This document shows, piece by piece, positions 10,180 through 20,787 of a stretch of 64,000 nucleotides of DNA. Positions within the stretch are counted from its first letter, which is position 1; every line of letters starts with the position of its first letter. The translations under genes and the position numbers were made by a program. Under the pieces are notes generated by a model. That model saw only the letters and a list, made by a program, of their open reading frames with translations. It was not told where the DNA came from and did not search any database. The DNA is from Diphasiastrum complanatum (Eukaryota > Streptophyta > Lycopodiopsida > Lycopodiales > Lycopodiaceae), in assembly GCA_029204225.1 (NCBI GenBank), contig CM055105.1, positions 14,535,221 to 14,599,220 on the forward strand, written 5' to 3'.

Positions 10180-12220
10180 CCAGACATCCTGCGATGCATG
10201 CCATAAAGGCAAGATGTCCCGTACACCCTTTATAAAGGACTCCTTCAAGATGATAGAATTCTTGGAGTTGATACATTCGGACATCTGCGGACCTCTTGAT
10301 GTGATTTCTGTAGGAGGATCAAGATATTGCATCACCTTTATTGATGATTTCAGTAATTTTGATGTTGTCTACTTCATCCACAACAAGTCGGAGGCACTTG
10401 ATAAGTTCTGTAAACTGGGTAGAGAAGTGGACCGAGAAGAAAGTCAAACAGATATGAACCGACAAAGGTGGAAAATATATCTCGAACTAATTTGCTGATT
10501 TCTATAGCAGTCGCAGAATCCTACACAGGAAGACTGCAGCATGCACACCACAGCACAATGGTGTTGTAGAGAGGAAGAATATGACTCTCATGGAAGCAAC
10601 AAGATGCATGATGGCCTACTCAAAGGCATCAAGATCACTATGTGTTGAAGCAGTAGCTATAGCCAGAACAGGAGAGGCAAATCAGACGTTCCTCGCACTA
10701 CCCCACATGAGGCGTGGGGGGGAAACAAGCCACATATGTATCTTCGGATGTGTAGCATATACACACATTCCAGACAAGAAGAGAAAGAAGCTAGATGAAA
10801 AGGTGGAGCAAGATTTCTTGGTAGGCTACAATGTAAATTCTTCATATTATAGAATTTGCATACCTCAGACCCAGTAAGTAAAGACTGTGAGAAATATACG
10901 CATCAAGTTTGACGAAGCAAGAATGATGGTTGACGACGATCTAGTCGGCTACGAAATTCTCAACAAGCAGTATTATGACCTGCCCACAACGACAAAGGGA
11001 GCAGACCCTGAACATTTGGATCAAGATGTTAAAACTGTGCATGAACTACGTGAGAGTTCAGTTGAGCAACAAGACATGCAACCTGTACCCAGAACATCTA
11101 CAATGCACAGCCGTTTTTGCTATCAATAGGAGGGACAAAGGCAAAGCAGTCGCTGGTCCTACACCATCTCCAAGGAGATTTGCAAGGGAGAGAAGACAAC
11201 CTATCAGGGATATACAAGATAGTTCAGCTTCCACTCAAAAAAAGTTTTGTGGATTCAGACTGATTTTGTCAAAGAGCGACACAGTGATTGCACATGTGAA
11301 AGAAGATATTTCAAGGCACTTTGAAATATCAGACCTAGGTGAAGTAAAATGCTACATGGGCTTGCAGATTGATAGAGATTTTGAGGATGGAAGATCGTAT
11401 CTACACCAATCAAGATACGTTCAGAAAATCATTGATGATTTTCAGATAACAGATTGCAAGGGAGTGAACACTCCGATGGTACATGGCACAGTACTGACGA
11501 ATGAAGACTGTCCTAGAGACAATGCAGAGTGGGAAGCAATGCTGCATAAGCCTTATAGAAGGCTTATTGGTTTATTGATGTACTTGGCAGACAATACGCA
11601 ACCAGACATTGGCTACGTAGTGTTCATATTGAGCCAATTCAATATTAATCTAGGACCTAGACACTGGAAAATTGTCAAGAGGATCTTGTAGTACCTGCAG
11701 CAGCAGACAAATGACTATGGTCTTGTTTTTCCTCATGATGCAGGATTTCTAGTGAAGTCCTACGGTGATGCTAGCTGGGCATCTATGAAAGATGACTCTA
11801 AGAGCATTTTTGAAGGCTATATTATCGCAGCAGATGCAGCTATTATTAGGGTCAACAAGAAGTAGACAATAACTGCCCAATCTTCTTGTGAGGCAGAGTA
11901 TGTTGCTGCAGCCAAGATGGCTAATGAGCTAACATGGCTCAAATAGTTTCTAGAAGGAATGGGAGAGAGCACCAATGAGTCGCTGATGTTGTACATGGAT
12001 AACGCCTCTTCTATTCATCTAATGAAGGACCCGGATGTTTCATTCTAGAACGAAACACGTTGCCATCAAGTATCACATAATCAGGGATCTGGTTGAAAGA
12101 AATGAGCTGAAGACCGTGTTCAATTCAACAAAGTAGATGGTAGCTGACATCTTCACAAAGCCTTTAGACAAGGCAATATTAAAGGAAAAGGGCAAACTTG
12201 GGAATCAAAAAAAATATTCG
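10180..12220 (+). pseudogene. copia pol remnant: integrase, RT C-terminus, RNase H
   Basis: Order on the plus strand: zinc/GAG-pre-integrase 'CDACHKGKMSRTPF'; integrase core with 'ELIHSDICGPLDVISVGG' and 'FIDDFSNFDVVYF'; a stop at 10498 and a new frame with 'PQHNGVVERKNMTLME' (third catalytic acid region); integrase tail to about 11130. After about 11240 the frame jumps to the end of RT ('HFEISDLGEVKCYMGLQ', 'YRRLIGLLMYLADNTQPDI'), so the RT catalytic core with the YVDD motif has been deleted. RNase H follows with 'SYGDASWASMKDD', 'SSCEAEYVAAAKMANELTWL' and 'ADIFTKPLDKAIL', broken by stops at about 11690, 11863 and 11946 and by frameshifts near 12045. A non-functional Ty1/copia polyprotein. 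Confidence 0.9.
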
Positions 12221-12224
12221 CTTT

Positions 12225-12233
12225 GAGAGGGAG
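12225..12233 (+). other. polypurine tract of the copia element
   Basis: 'gagagggag' follows the end of RNase H by about 45 bp. It is followed by 'ttgaagaaaac', the likely start of the 3' LTR. Confidence 0.55.
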
Positions 12234-12234
12234 T

Positions 12235-13140
12235 TGAAGAAAACTTAAGTTTCTACATGTCAAAGCTTTAGTATTTTTGTTTTCCTTGCAATTTTCGGAC
12301 TGCTGCATTTTTGAACTAAGTTTCGCACAATTCGCATTTGTGGCATTTTTTAGAAAATCGACACTTAGTTCAAAAATGACTTAGAATATATTTTTTGCCT
12401 ACCTTCGCATTTTTTGCATTTTTTGAAAAATGCAACATGTCGGAGATGGTGAACTTATGCAACCTCTCCCTAGCATTCCCTGGAGTCGAAGTACCCAAAG
12501 TTGAAGTCATCGACATCGAGTCATCAACATCAAAGTGACCGACAAAGTGCCGAAGACAGACCTCTTGCAAAACCAATCGTCGGGCAAGTCCTAAATGACT
12601 TAGAAAATGTTTTTAACAGACCTTCAACATTTTCACATTTTTGCCACAGTTCGTCCGCATTTTTTGCAAAATAGAACCGAGGCATGAACACATGGTACAA
12701 GCAGTTGAACACAACCAAGGCACAGAGGAAAGCGACATGCAACCAGAATCAGTTAGAATTAGCTTAATGCGTTCTTTTGATTAATGCAGATTAGATTAAT
12801 CATGTTTCTCCTATATACAGGATCATCGTGAGAGACAATGTATGCATTCAGTAGAATGCAATAGCACAATAGTGACGTGCAAAGAGACATAGAATTAGCA
12901 GTAGCTAGTTCCTTGTGAGAGAGAATACCTGTCTTGCGCCGACGTGCTGATCTGGAAAATAGACAACGCTAAAATTGTTGTTGTAAACTTATTTCTGAAA
13001 AAAAAAGAGTTGCAACATTCTTTGTGTGCAATCTGTGAATGATTTTGATGTTTGCTTACAATAGATATATTTCCATTGTTATTAAACATTATCTACTGTT
13101 CATAAATTTATATCAGATCTGCAGTGTCAGTCAGTCACTC
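12235..13140 (+). mobile_element. probable 3' LTR remnant of copia element (right end undefined)
   Basis: Begins 'tgaagaaaac' directly after the polypurine tract. At 12.3-12.7 kb it contains the 'cgcattttttgcattttttgaaaaatgc' type of segments also present at 2.29-2.77 kb. The right end and target duplication could not be found. No coding sequence is seen in this interval. Confidence 0.35.
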
Positions 13141-13149
13141 GGAAGATGA

Positions 13150-13829
13150 TTGATTGTAGTTTGGAGCAGTAGCTACAGCTACAGGAGATCGGCTCCTTTC
13201 TGGGCTAAGTGGAATAATAGCGCAACAAGCACTCGGCCACCTATTGCATAGAAAATTAGCACACAACAAAGCTTGATCCCAAAATGGTTTAGAAAGATTT
13301 GCACCTAACCTCATGTTGTAGCTCCTTCACATAAGGTTCTATTGTTCCTCTCGGCCACTCCATTGTGTTGAGGTGTCCTTGGGCTTGTGTACTACCTCTT
13401 GATCCTATGCTCATCACAAAAAGCTTTAATCTTGGTAGAAATATACTCACCACCATTGTCACTCCTCAAGCACTTGATTTTGGTAGAGAATTGGACCTCT
13501 CTTGCAACCTTCAACTTGACAAAGACGTCATACACTTCATCCTTGCTCTTTAGTAAATATACCCAACAAAATCTACTAAAATCATCAATGAAATTTACAT
13601 ACATCTTAGCATCACCATTGCTAGTTGTAGTAACACTATGAAGATCTGAATGCACAACTTGAAAAGGCTTAGTAAATTTAGATGTAGATCTCTTATACGG
13701 TAACCTGTGTGACTTTAACAAAGCACATTGCTCACAAACATGATTGATGCTAGTTAAGGAACTTGGAAGACCAATCACGACTTGATTCCTTGCCATTATC
13801 TCCAATGACTTGAAGTTGAGATGCCCCAT
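13150..13829 (-). pseudogene. copia GAG-pre-integrase/integrase fragment
   Basis: The minus-strand frame 13829-13392 begins 'MGHLNFKSLEIMARNQVV', has the zinc-type 'HVCEQCALLKSH', then the integrase core 'VVHSDLHSVTTTSNGDAKMY', 'NFIDDFSRFCWVYLLKSKDE' and 'CLRSDNGGEYIS' (two catalytic Asp). A frameshift at about 13390 leads to 'RTPQHNGVAERNNRTL' (the catalytic Glu) in the next frame, down to about 13150. The sequence is closely matched by a plus-strand copy at 53.09-53.52 kb. It is a truncated Ty1/copia polyprotein without RT. Confidence 0.9.
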
Positions 13830-14099
13830 CCTCTTATGCCATGATTTTGTATTTTAAAGTTTTATTCTAAGCTTTTGCCTACAAAGATGTTACATTTTTT
13901 TATAAGGTTAGTTTTAAAGTTTTTTAAAAGCACTTACATCAAGTGATGTAGTGTTCGGGAAAGCCGACATTCTTAAGGAATGAAACCGGCATCTTTTCTC
14001 AAAAACCGACAACTACAAAATTTTGTAGGATTTTTTATGTGATAAACTTCAGATTTTATAGGGGAAAACTGGCAAGTAGAAGCATATCCCCTCTTAGTA

Positions 14100-14396
14100 G
14101 CCGAAAAACTCCTTAAGATATGATATTTTTGAGGAAACTTCCAAAAAAGTTTCCCAACACTGAAGTGATACATGTGCATGTGCTGATTTTAACCTGGTAC
14201 ATGTGAATCATGATGTACTTGTGCTCACTTTTTTTAACAAAGGACCAAGGTTTTACTGGAATGGTGACACGTGATGGTGATGCAATGATGACCTGAACGG
14301 GTCGTGTAGGACGACTCCCGAGTAGCATATAAAGGCACGCATTGGCGATGTAGTTCTCACTCAAGTCTCACACACACGGCAAGTTTTGTTGGGCAC
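14100..14396 (+). promoter_or_regulatory. promoter and 5'UTR exon of the truncated aerolysin-like gene
   Basis: A TATA box 'catataaagg' lies at 14326-14335 and a G-box core CACGTG at 14268-14273 in 'gtgacacgtgatgg'. Transcription would start around 14355-14365. The exon ends at a consensus 5' splice site GTAAGT (14397-14402). A pyrimidine-rich tract and 'cattacag' end an apparent 5'UTR intron at about 15047, upstream of the ATG at 15202. The same promoter-like block occurs inverted at 52.47-52.87 kb. A G-box often marks light- or stress-related control in plants; whether this one is used is unknown. Confidence 0.5.
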
Positions 14397-15047
14397 GTAA
14401 GTAACTGCTCGATCCATTCCATCGCGGGTACTTCCCTTGTGTGCGTCACAGTGCAGTTGCATCTTGTGGTTGCTTTCACGAATCCAACCTTGGAAAGCTT
14501 TGAGGTTTGTCCGCCGTGGCTTAATTTAACTTGATTAATGTCGTTGCTCTTTGTTTCATCAACCTTGCTTTTCTCTCTAAGTTGCTTGTATTCAGTTTTC
14601 ATTGGACTGAGCAAGTCCAAGAGGAGCATCGTATGCTTTCAAGTATGTCAGGTGCTGTAATTGGATGAAGAGTGGAGGTGATCTGGTGGTACGAAGGAAA
14701 GCGTTAATCTTGTACAAGAGAACGAGAGCTTTGATCTCAGGAAACTCTTGTGCAAGGTTTAGAGTAGTAATTGTTCGTAAGTGGAGGTGCTTTGAAATAC
14801 TTACTTTTCATGAGTGCGAGGTTCAAGCCTCAATCTCTGCGGGTGACGTGTTTGAATGTTGTTTTCTAGACGTCGTGAACTTGAGTCTTGCGGAGTTATC
14901 CTTCATCATTCCAAACGGAGTCTAGTTTAGTCGCGCTTGTGTCATTTCACGTAATCGATTATATAGGAGCAAAGCTTGCATGCCTGAAAGCTCCTTCTGA
15001 ACCATCTGAAGGCGAAGTACATAAACCCGTTTTCTTGTTCATTACAG
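14397..15047 (+). other. probable 5'UTR intron
   Basis: Bounded by GTAAGT at 14397 and 'ttcttgttcattacag' ending at 15047. Homology with the inverted copy at 52.5 kb stops inside it, at about 14657. No coding feature is seen inside it. Confidence 0.4.
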
Positions 15048-15201
15048 GTTTCAGTGTCCAGTGTTGCAGTGAAGGGTCACGACTCAGTGAAGCACGCGCT
15101 TTTATCAAGCTGTGGAAGTAGAACAGAGTTTGAGTGCCTCTGTTTCTTGTTTCTTGGGACGGGCTCTGATCACTTGCTCAAGATAGGAAACCACCACTTT
15201 C

Positions 15202-15582
15202 ATGGCTATTTCAATCGACATCAAGGATGGCAAGGTGAAAGCCTTCGGAAGTCTTCGACATGTGATTACCGATGCCGAAGTGGAATCTTTCGGCATCGGT
15301 GACTCCGCCCTCAAGAATGCCGTCCAGGCTTACTTCGGCAGACGGCCCAATGATGCCTGCCTCAAAAGCCCCACCCCTTGGAATGATCTCTACAAGAGTT
15401 ACGGTTGGTCGCAGGTCCAGATCGTGCTTGCCGTCCAGCGCTCCACAATCAGTACTGAGGAGGGTTCCCAATCGGTGATGCTTAGTTACCAGAATTTTGT
15501 TAACAATGACAGCCAAGAAGCTACTTTTACAGCTAACATTCATCCATCATGCACTTACTTAAAAGCCAACTCAGAAACGTGA
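15202..15582 (+). pseudogene. aerolysin/ETX-like protein, N-terminal fragment, truncated
   Basis: The frame starts at ATG 15202 ('MAISIDIKDGKVKAFG') and runs 126 codons. About 110 residues are original, up to about 15533. The rest is read out of the LTR sequence that interrupts it. The segment 'YGWSQVQIVLAVQRSTIS' followed by 'FVNNDSQEATFTANI' resembles the start of the beta-rich region of aerolysin/ETX-MTX2 pore-forming proteins, where an NNxS(x)EQT/AT-type strand is conserved. Such genes occur in ferns and other seed-free plants and have been attributed to horizontal transfer from bacteria. The pore-forming hairpin and C-terminal parts are absent, so the product cannot be a complete pore former. 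No signal peptide is seen. The family call rests on a short segment; a lectin-like beta protein is the main alternative. Confidence 0.5.
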
Positions 15583-17648
15583 CAAGCTTAACCATTCAGA
15601 CTTAAGAAAACTGGAATCCCAACCAACCCGAAAGCCAACTCAGAATCCGTCCCCAAAAGGTAACCAAAGGCAAAGACAAGCCACACATGAAACCCAAAGC
15701 ATAGTGGTCGCCAAACTGACCGATTGGCATAGCGGCAAGCCCCATGTCGATGACAGGAACCCTTAGGCGCCAGCGACGCAAAAAGGTTGTAGTAAGGGTC
15801 CTTCCACTTGGACCAGTCCCGGAGGCGAAACCGAAATGGTAATCATCCCCAAGGATCAACTTTATTAGATTTGGAAGAGGTAACATTCATACATAGACGG
15901 ACCGGTCTCGGGGCCACCAACACGTGTTGGGCATTGTGACTGGCTCGTGCTGGTAGAGGGAGCTGAGACCTGGCGACTGGATTCCTGGCGCTGGTTGAGC
16001 TGCCCAAGTTTCTGTCTGCCGGACTTCCCCTATAGTTCTGCTGTGATTCGGCGCACCCCCTCTGTTCTGAAACATAGTGCTTTCTGGTAAAGCACGCTTT
16101 TTGGGACTTAGTTTTTATTTTGCTGATTAAGCCTGGCAAGCCCGACAGAATTAGTCTGGCTCCCAGACATGGGTCCCGGGAGCCGTTCCGGTGGTGTAGC
16201 GCAGGCATCCCAAAGGGAGCCGGGAACCACGACTTAGCTTCCCAGCCTTCAACTCTTGCCATCCAAACCCACTTGACATACAAGCAGCCAACTCGCCAAC
16301 AACGATCAGACTTAACCAACTTGAAGTTCCGAAAACCAACATTGAGATCCAACCTGGCGCCATGCCAGATCGGGGGTCCCGACGTGGGTGACTTCCCTCC
16401 AAGCAAGCCGCCCGACATACATCAAATTTAACCAACTCGAAGCTTCGTTACAAACGAGTAACATCCATTCCAAGCAAGCGGTTTGACTTACATCAGACTT
16501 AACCAACTGAAAACTTCGTCACGAGCGCTGGAAGCCAACCTGGCGCCACGCCAGACTGGACAGCCATAAACAGGTAACATCCACCCAAGCAAGCCATCCA
16601 ACTCAGCCGACAGGTTAGAGCCCGTTCCCCAAGAGCTTAACCCATTCACGTTCATGCAAGGCACACTCAGAACCACAAGCCGCGACAGATATGGAAACAA
16701 CCAGTTCCTGGACCAAATGGTCCCGACAGCATACCGCTGGCGCCACGGACCGAATGGTCCCGACGGCATACCGCTGGCGTCCCGGGATACGACCCTCAGC
16801 TATGTGCCAAGTTAAAAATTTTGAAAGCGGCCTTACAACTGGCGCTTTTACCGAACACTGAAACCCAGAAGGTAATCAGAGTCAGTTTGAGAAAAATCCC
16901 ACTTTATTGATAAATCTGAGAAGGTTACATTTCAAGTGTGTGACCGACCCTAGTCTCCGGGGCGCTAGCAAGCCAAGGCGAGAGCCATGACAACATTCCA
17001 GCAAGGGAGGCTGAGACTTGGTTGGAGCTCGCCCTGAGTCGCAACCCGCACTCCCCTGTAGTATTGGTGTGATTCGGCACCCCCCCTCATACCAAGCACT
17101 CTACCCAAGCTGGTAAAGCACGTTTTTTCTGTCTCTAGGATTTTCTCTTTCTAGAAAGTCATTTTCTCTCTCTAGATTTTATTGATCCCCAGGCTTCCTT
17201 TAATCATGCCTAGATCGTGTGAGGTGATTGCACATCGATCTGAGCTCTCTGGACTTCGCTAGAACCGATCAAAGATTTTCAGCCATAGGAACTTGGTGCC
17301 GGCTGGATTCTGGTCACAGTGGCGCCAGGAGCGGCGCCGGCGCCGGGAGCAGCAGGGGCGCTGCTGGCGCCGGGGACATAGCTGGCGCCGATGGCGCCGG
17401 AAGTAAAGCTTGTAAAGGTAGCTTTACAACAAGTGGCAGAATCAACTTGCTTCCTGACTAGGCCATGACTCGAGCTCCAGAGCTAGCTCATGACTTGTGA
17501 CTACTTGACTGGCTCACCACAGGTCGGAGGCTCAGTCCTTGATGTTCTAACTTGCTCTGGGACCTTAGGGAGCGTCACCCCTTAGAGTCTTACAGGGCAC
17601 GCTGGGTGCACCTGAGTCAGCTTTACAGCACATGATAGCCTAGCCACA
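15533..17648 (-). mobile_element. gypsy element: 3' LTR (outer end truncated)
   Basis: 15533 to about 16195 and 17440-17648 match 19658-20320 and 20322-20530, so this is the longer copy of a direct LTR pair. On the minus strand the LTR starts 'tgtggctaggctatcatg' at 17648. Its far end is cut at 15533, where it joins the aerolysin-like frame; about 62 bp present in the other LTR are missing. Internally, about 16.85-17.12 kb is a diverged duplicate of about 15.83-16.10 kb (shared 'tttattgat/agat', 'tgtgattcggc', 'tggtaaagcacg'). The segment 17320-17400 is very GC-rich with repeated 'ggcgccgg'. Confidence 0.75.
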
Positions 17649-17654
17649 TTGATT

Positions 17655-18857
17655 GAAGGACAGTCCTTAAATGTTTAATGTGATCTTTGAGGCTACGACT
17701 AAACACCAAGATGTCATCGATGTACACAATGACAAATTCATCTAAGCAGTCTTGAAAAATGTTGTTCATCAACGTGCAAAAAGTTGCTGGTGCGTTTGTT
17801 AGACCGAACGGCATCACCCTGAATTCGTGACTCCCATACCGTGTTCGAATTTTTTGTGCTCATCGCCTTTAGCTATTCGAATTTGGTGATATCCAAATCT
17901 AAGATCTATTCGGCTAAAATATCTGGCATGTTTGAGCTGGTCGAACAGGTCATCAATTCTAGGCATGGGATACTTGTTCTTGATGGTACCCTTGTTGAGC
18001 ATGCGGTAATCCACACACATCCGCAGTGTCTTGTCCGCCTTTTCCACGAATAGTACAGGGGCTCCAAAAGACGAAGCACTGGGTCTAATGAATCCTTTGT
18101 CTATCAATTCACCAAGTTGTCGTTTCAGTTCCACCAACTCTTCTTGGGACATCCTATAAGGTGCTCGTGAAGTTGGTTTTGTTCCTGGTACCAACTCAAT
18201 CTTATGGTCCACTGGTCTTCGAGGAGGTAACTTAGCTGGGAGTTCTTCTGGAAACACATATCTAAATTCCTCTAGCAAATCTGCCACCTCCTTTGGCAAG
18301 TTTTTCTGTTGTGCGTTTTTCCCTTCTAGAACCTCTCTGCAGATACAAAGAAAGCACTTTGACCTTTTCCCTTTCGCCATGCTTTTAATCACAGATGCAG
18401 CAACCAGATTTTGTTCAATATCGGTGCCCTTCGCGTTCCCTCCAGGTAGAGCTTTTGTCAAACAGATCTGTCCCTTATAATCTAAGAGAACCAAGTTTGA
18501 GCTCCTAAACAAAAGTGCAATACAATGTTCATTTAGCCAGGGAAGGCCCAAAATTACATCGAAGGCATCCATCTCTAAAATCAGAAATCTAAGTTTAGCC
18601 TTCCATCTCCCAATTTGCACCGAGATGTTCAATGTCGCTTTGTCTGCGTCCAGTGCTCCCTTTGTTGTTTCTACCTTGAGCGTTGATGTTACATTTCTGG
18701 TCGGCAAGCTGAACTGTTCCACTACGCTCCTTGAAATATAGTTATGTGAAGCTCCGGAGTCGATCATGAAATATGACTTCCTCCCCGCGATCTTTCCGGA
18801 TAGGAATAATAATCTTGAACCAATCTTGGGGGTTGCCCCATGGAAGCTCCTTTCCAT
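17655..18857 (-). pseudogene. gypsy polyprotein remnant: protease and reverse transcriptase
   Basis: On the minus strand from 18857: an aspartic protease with '[14 protein letters not shown]' and '[13 protein letters not shown]'; a linker; then RT with '[20 protein letters not shown]', '[20 protein letters not shown]' and '[15 protein letters not shown]'. A frameshift at about 17855 leads to '[14 protein letters not shown]' and the catalytic '[12 protein letters not shown]'. The sequence stops at 'HLRTVLQ', exactly where LTR sequence begins (17654/17648). RNase H and integrase are therefore missing, and no Gag is seen on the 5' side. A typical Ty3/gypsy pol fragment; the protease and YIDD motifs are intact, but the element is not functional. 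Confidence 0.9.
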
Positions 18858-19580
18858 ACTTGTATGTCGTCAACACACAAATGTAAATTCCTCCTTCAAC
18901 TCCCAACTAGATCAGATCACCTGGAAGAAGTTAAGCAACCAGGGGTTATTCAGGTCCAAACAAGCACACCAAAAACGAACATACCAACCAAAGCAAACAC
19001 AGAGGATCCCTCTCAAGACACATTCCCCTTGAGACCGGACGTAGGACCTTTGCCTAACCGCGCCCACACAAATCTATCACAGAATTAGCCCACGGGGAAA
19101 CATCCATCCAACCATCCGTGCTTTCACCATTAAGCAACACATTGCCTCAGTCACGCCCCACCGCTTTTTGGTCGATAGCCCTTATAGCTAAACGATCGAC
19201 AGCTATCCTGCACTGGCAGCTAACCACCCGTGCTTTACACCCAAATTCGAGCAACATCTCTGTATCAATGGTTAACCCATACAGTTCGAATATGTCACCC
19301 GGCACCCCACAAGGCACAGACCGTGCTTTCACCAACCTAATGGCAGCACATTGCCTCATCTATCCTACGTCCAGATGGCGCCAGGACCGAACCGCGGAAA
19401 CTGACCGTGCTTACACCTCGAGGGCAGCACTTTGACTCATCAAGTTCCTCGTTCTGTCGACCACCCCGACCGTGGGCGCACCTGTGCTTACACTGTGGGC
19501 AGCACCTTGCGCAACGGTTGTCCTGACAAATCCCAAAACGTGGCCATCCTTGTGAGATTTGCATAGCTGACCGGCTAGTC
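18858..19580 (-). other. gypsy 5' leader/degraded gag region
   Basis: Lies between the primer site and the protease on the minus strand. It contains repeated words 'ccgtgctttcacc' and 'ggcagcac(a/t)ttg' at roughly 90-200 bp spacing, but no recognisable Gag and no zinc knuckle. Confidence 0.45.
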
Positions 19581-19593
19581 GGCTCTGATACCA
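19581..19593 (-). other. gypsy primer binding site
   Basis: The plus strand 'ggctctgatacca' is the complement of TGGTATCAGAGCC, the initiator Met tRNA primer site. It lies two bases from the LTR end at 19596 and fixes the element's minus orientation. Confidence 0.85.
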
Positions 19594-19595
19594 CA

Positions 19596-20530
19596 TGTTG
19601 CGCTGGCGCCTCAAAGGGCGCTGGGACTTGAGCGGTTTTTCCAACACGTGCTTAAGTCTAACATTCATCCATCATGCACTTACGTAAAAGCCAACTCAGA
19701 AACGTGACAAGCTTAACCGTTCATACTTAAGAAAACTGGAATCCCAACCAGCCCGAAAGCCAACTCAGAATCTGTCCCCAATAGGTAACCAAAGGCAAAG
19801 ACAAGCCACACATGAAACCCAAGGCATAGTGGTCGCCAAACTGACCGATTGGCATAGCGGCAAGCCCCATGTCGATGAGATGGACCCTTAGGTGCCAGCG
19901 ACGCAAAAAGGTTGTAGTAAGGGTCCTTCCACTTGGACCAGTCCCGGAGGCGAAACCGAAATGGTAACCATCCCCAAGGATCAACTTTATTAGATTTGGA
20001 AGAGGTTACATTCATACATAGACGGACCGGTCTCGGGGCCACCAACACGTGCTAGGCATTGTGCCTGGCTTGTGCTGGCAGAGGGAGCTGAGACCTGGCG
20101 ACTGGGTTCTTGGCGCTGGTTGAGCTACCCAAGTTTCTGTCTGCCGGACTCCCCCTATAGTTCTGCTGTGATTCGGCGCACCCCCTCTGTTTTGAAACAT
20201 AGTGCTTTCTGGTAAAGCACGCTTTTTGGGACTTGGTTTTTATTTTGCTGATTAAGCCTAGCAAGCCCGGCAGAATCAGTCTGGCTCCCAGACATGGGTC
20301 CCAGGAGCCGTTCCGGTGGCTAAATCAACTTGCTTCCTGACTAGGCCATGATTGAGCTCCAGAGCTAGCTCATGACTTGTGACTACTTGACTGGCTCACC
20401 ACAGGTCGGAGGCTCAGTCCTTGACGTTCTAACTTGCTCTGGGACCTTAGGGAGCGTCACCCCTTAGAGTCTTACAGGGCACGTTGGGTGCACCTGAGTC
20501 AGCTTTACAACACATGATAGCCTAGCCACA
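19596..20530 (-). mobile_element. gypsy element: 5' LTR with internal deletion
   Basis: Canonical ends in element orientation: starts 'tgtggctagg' (20530) and ends 'cagcgcaaca' (19596). Compared with the other LTR it lacks about 1.24 kb (equivalent of 16196-17439), joined at 20319/20322. Both LTR copies are followed on the plus strand by 'ttgatt' (17649 and 20531). Confidence 0.8.
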
Positions 20531-20787
20531 TTGATTTATATATGGCTTTTCAATCACTCCATCTTCAAAGTTGTTCAATACTTGGATTTGTGGTTGTTGA
20601 GCTCATATTGTTGTTATGGTCAATCAAAACAAGAAAATCATAGAAGTATTCTTGTTCTTTGCACAATTTCTTGGTGTTGCTTTATGCCTTAGGAATTGTT
20701 GTTTTGATGAGAATCGATATATAGGGCCTTGAAGTGAAGCCTTTTAAAAATCACTACAATGCCATTCAAGAGCCTCTTCTATTCACT
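20531..20787. other. spacer, no feature seen
   Basis: Flank between the gypsy LTR and the duplicated block C. No coding sequence or repeat is recognised. Confidence 0.4.

Larger units (their letters stand above)
8834..10312. repeat. tandem duplication, unit about 746 bp
   Basis: The segment 8834-9567 is repeated at 9580-10312. Each unit consists of a family M fragment on the minus strand plus about 140 bp of copia integrase coding sequence on the plus strand (ending 'gacctcttga(c/t)gtgatt'). Because both parts are duplicated together, M joined the copia sequence before the tandem duplication. Confidence 0.85.

Noticed and set aside
15602-16435. Frames of 60-190 codons on the gypsy LTR, repeated at 19.7-20.3 kb
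   Set aside because: They lie entirely inside a non-coding, GC-rich LTR and are repeated only because the LTR is; no protein motif.
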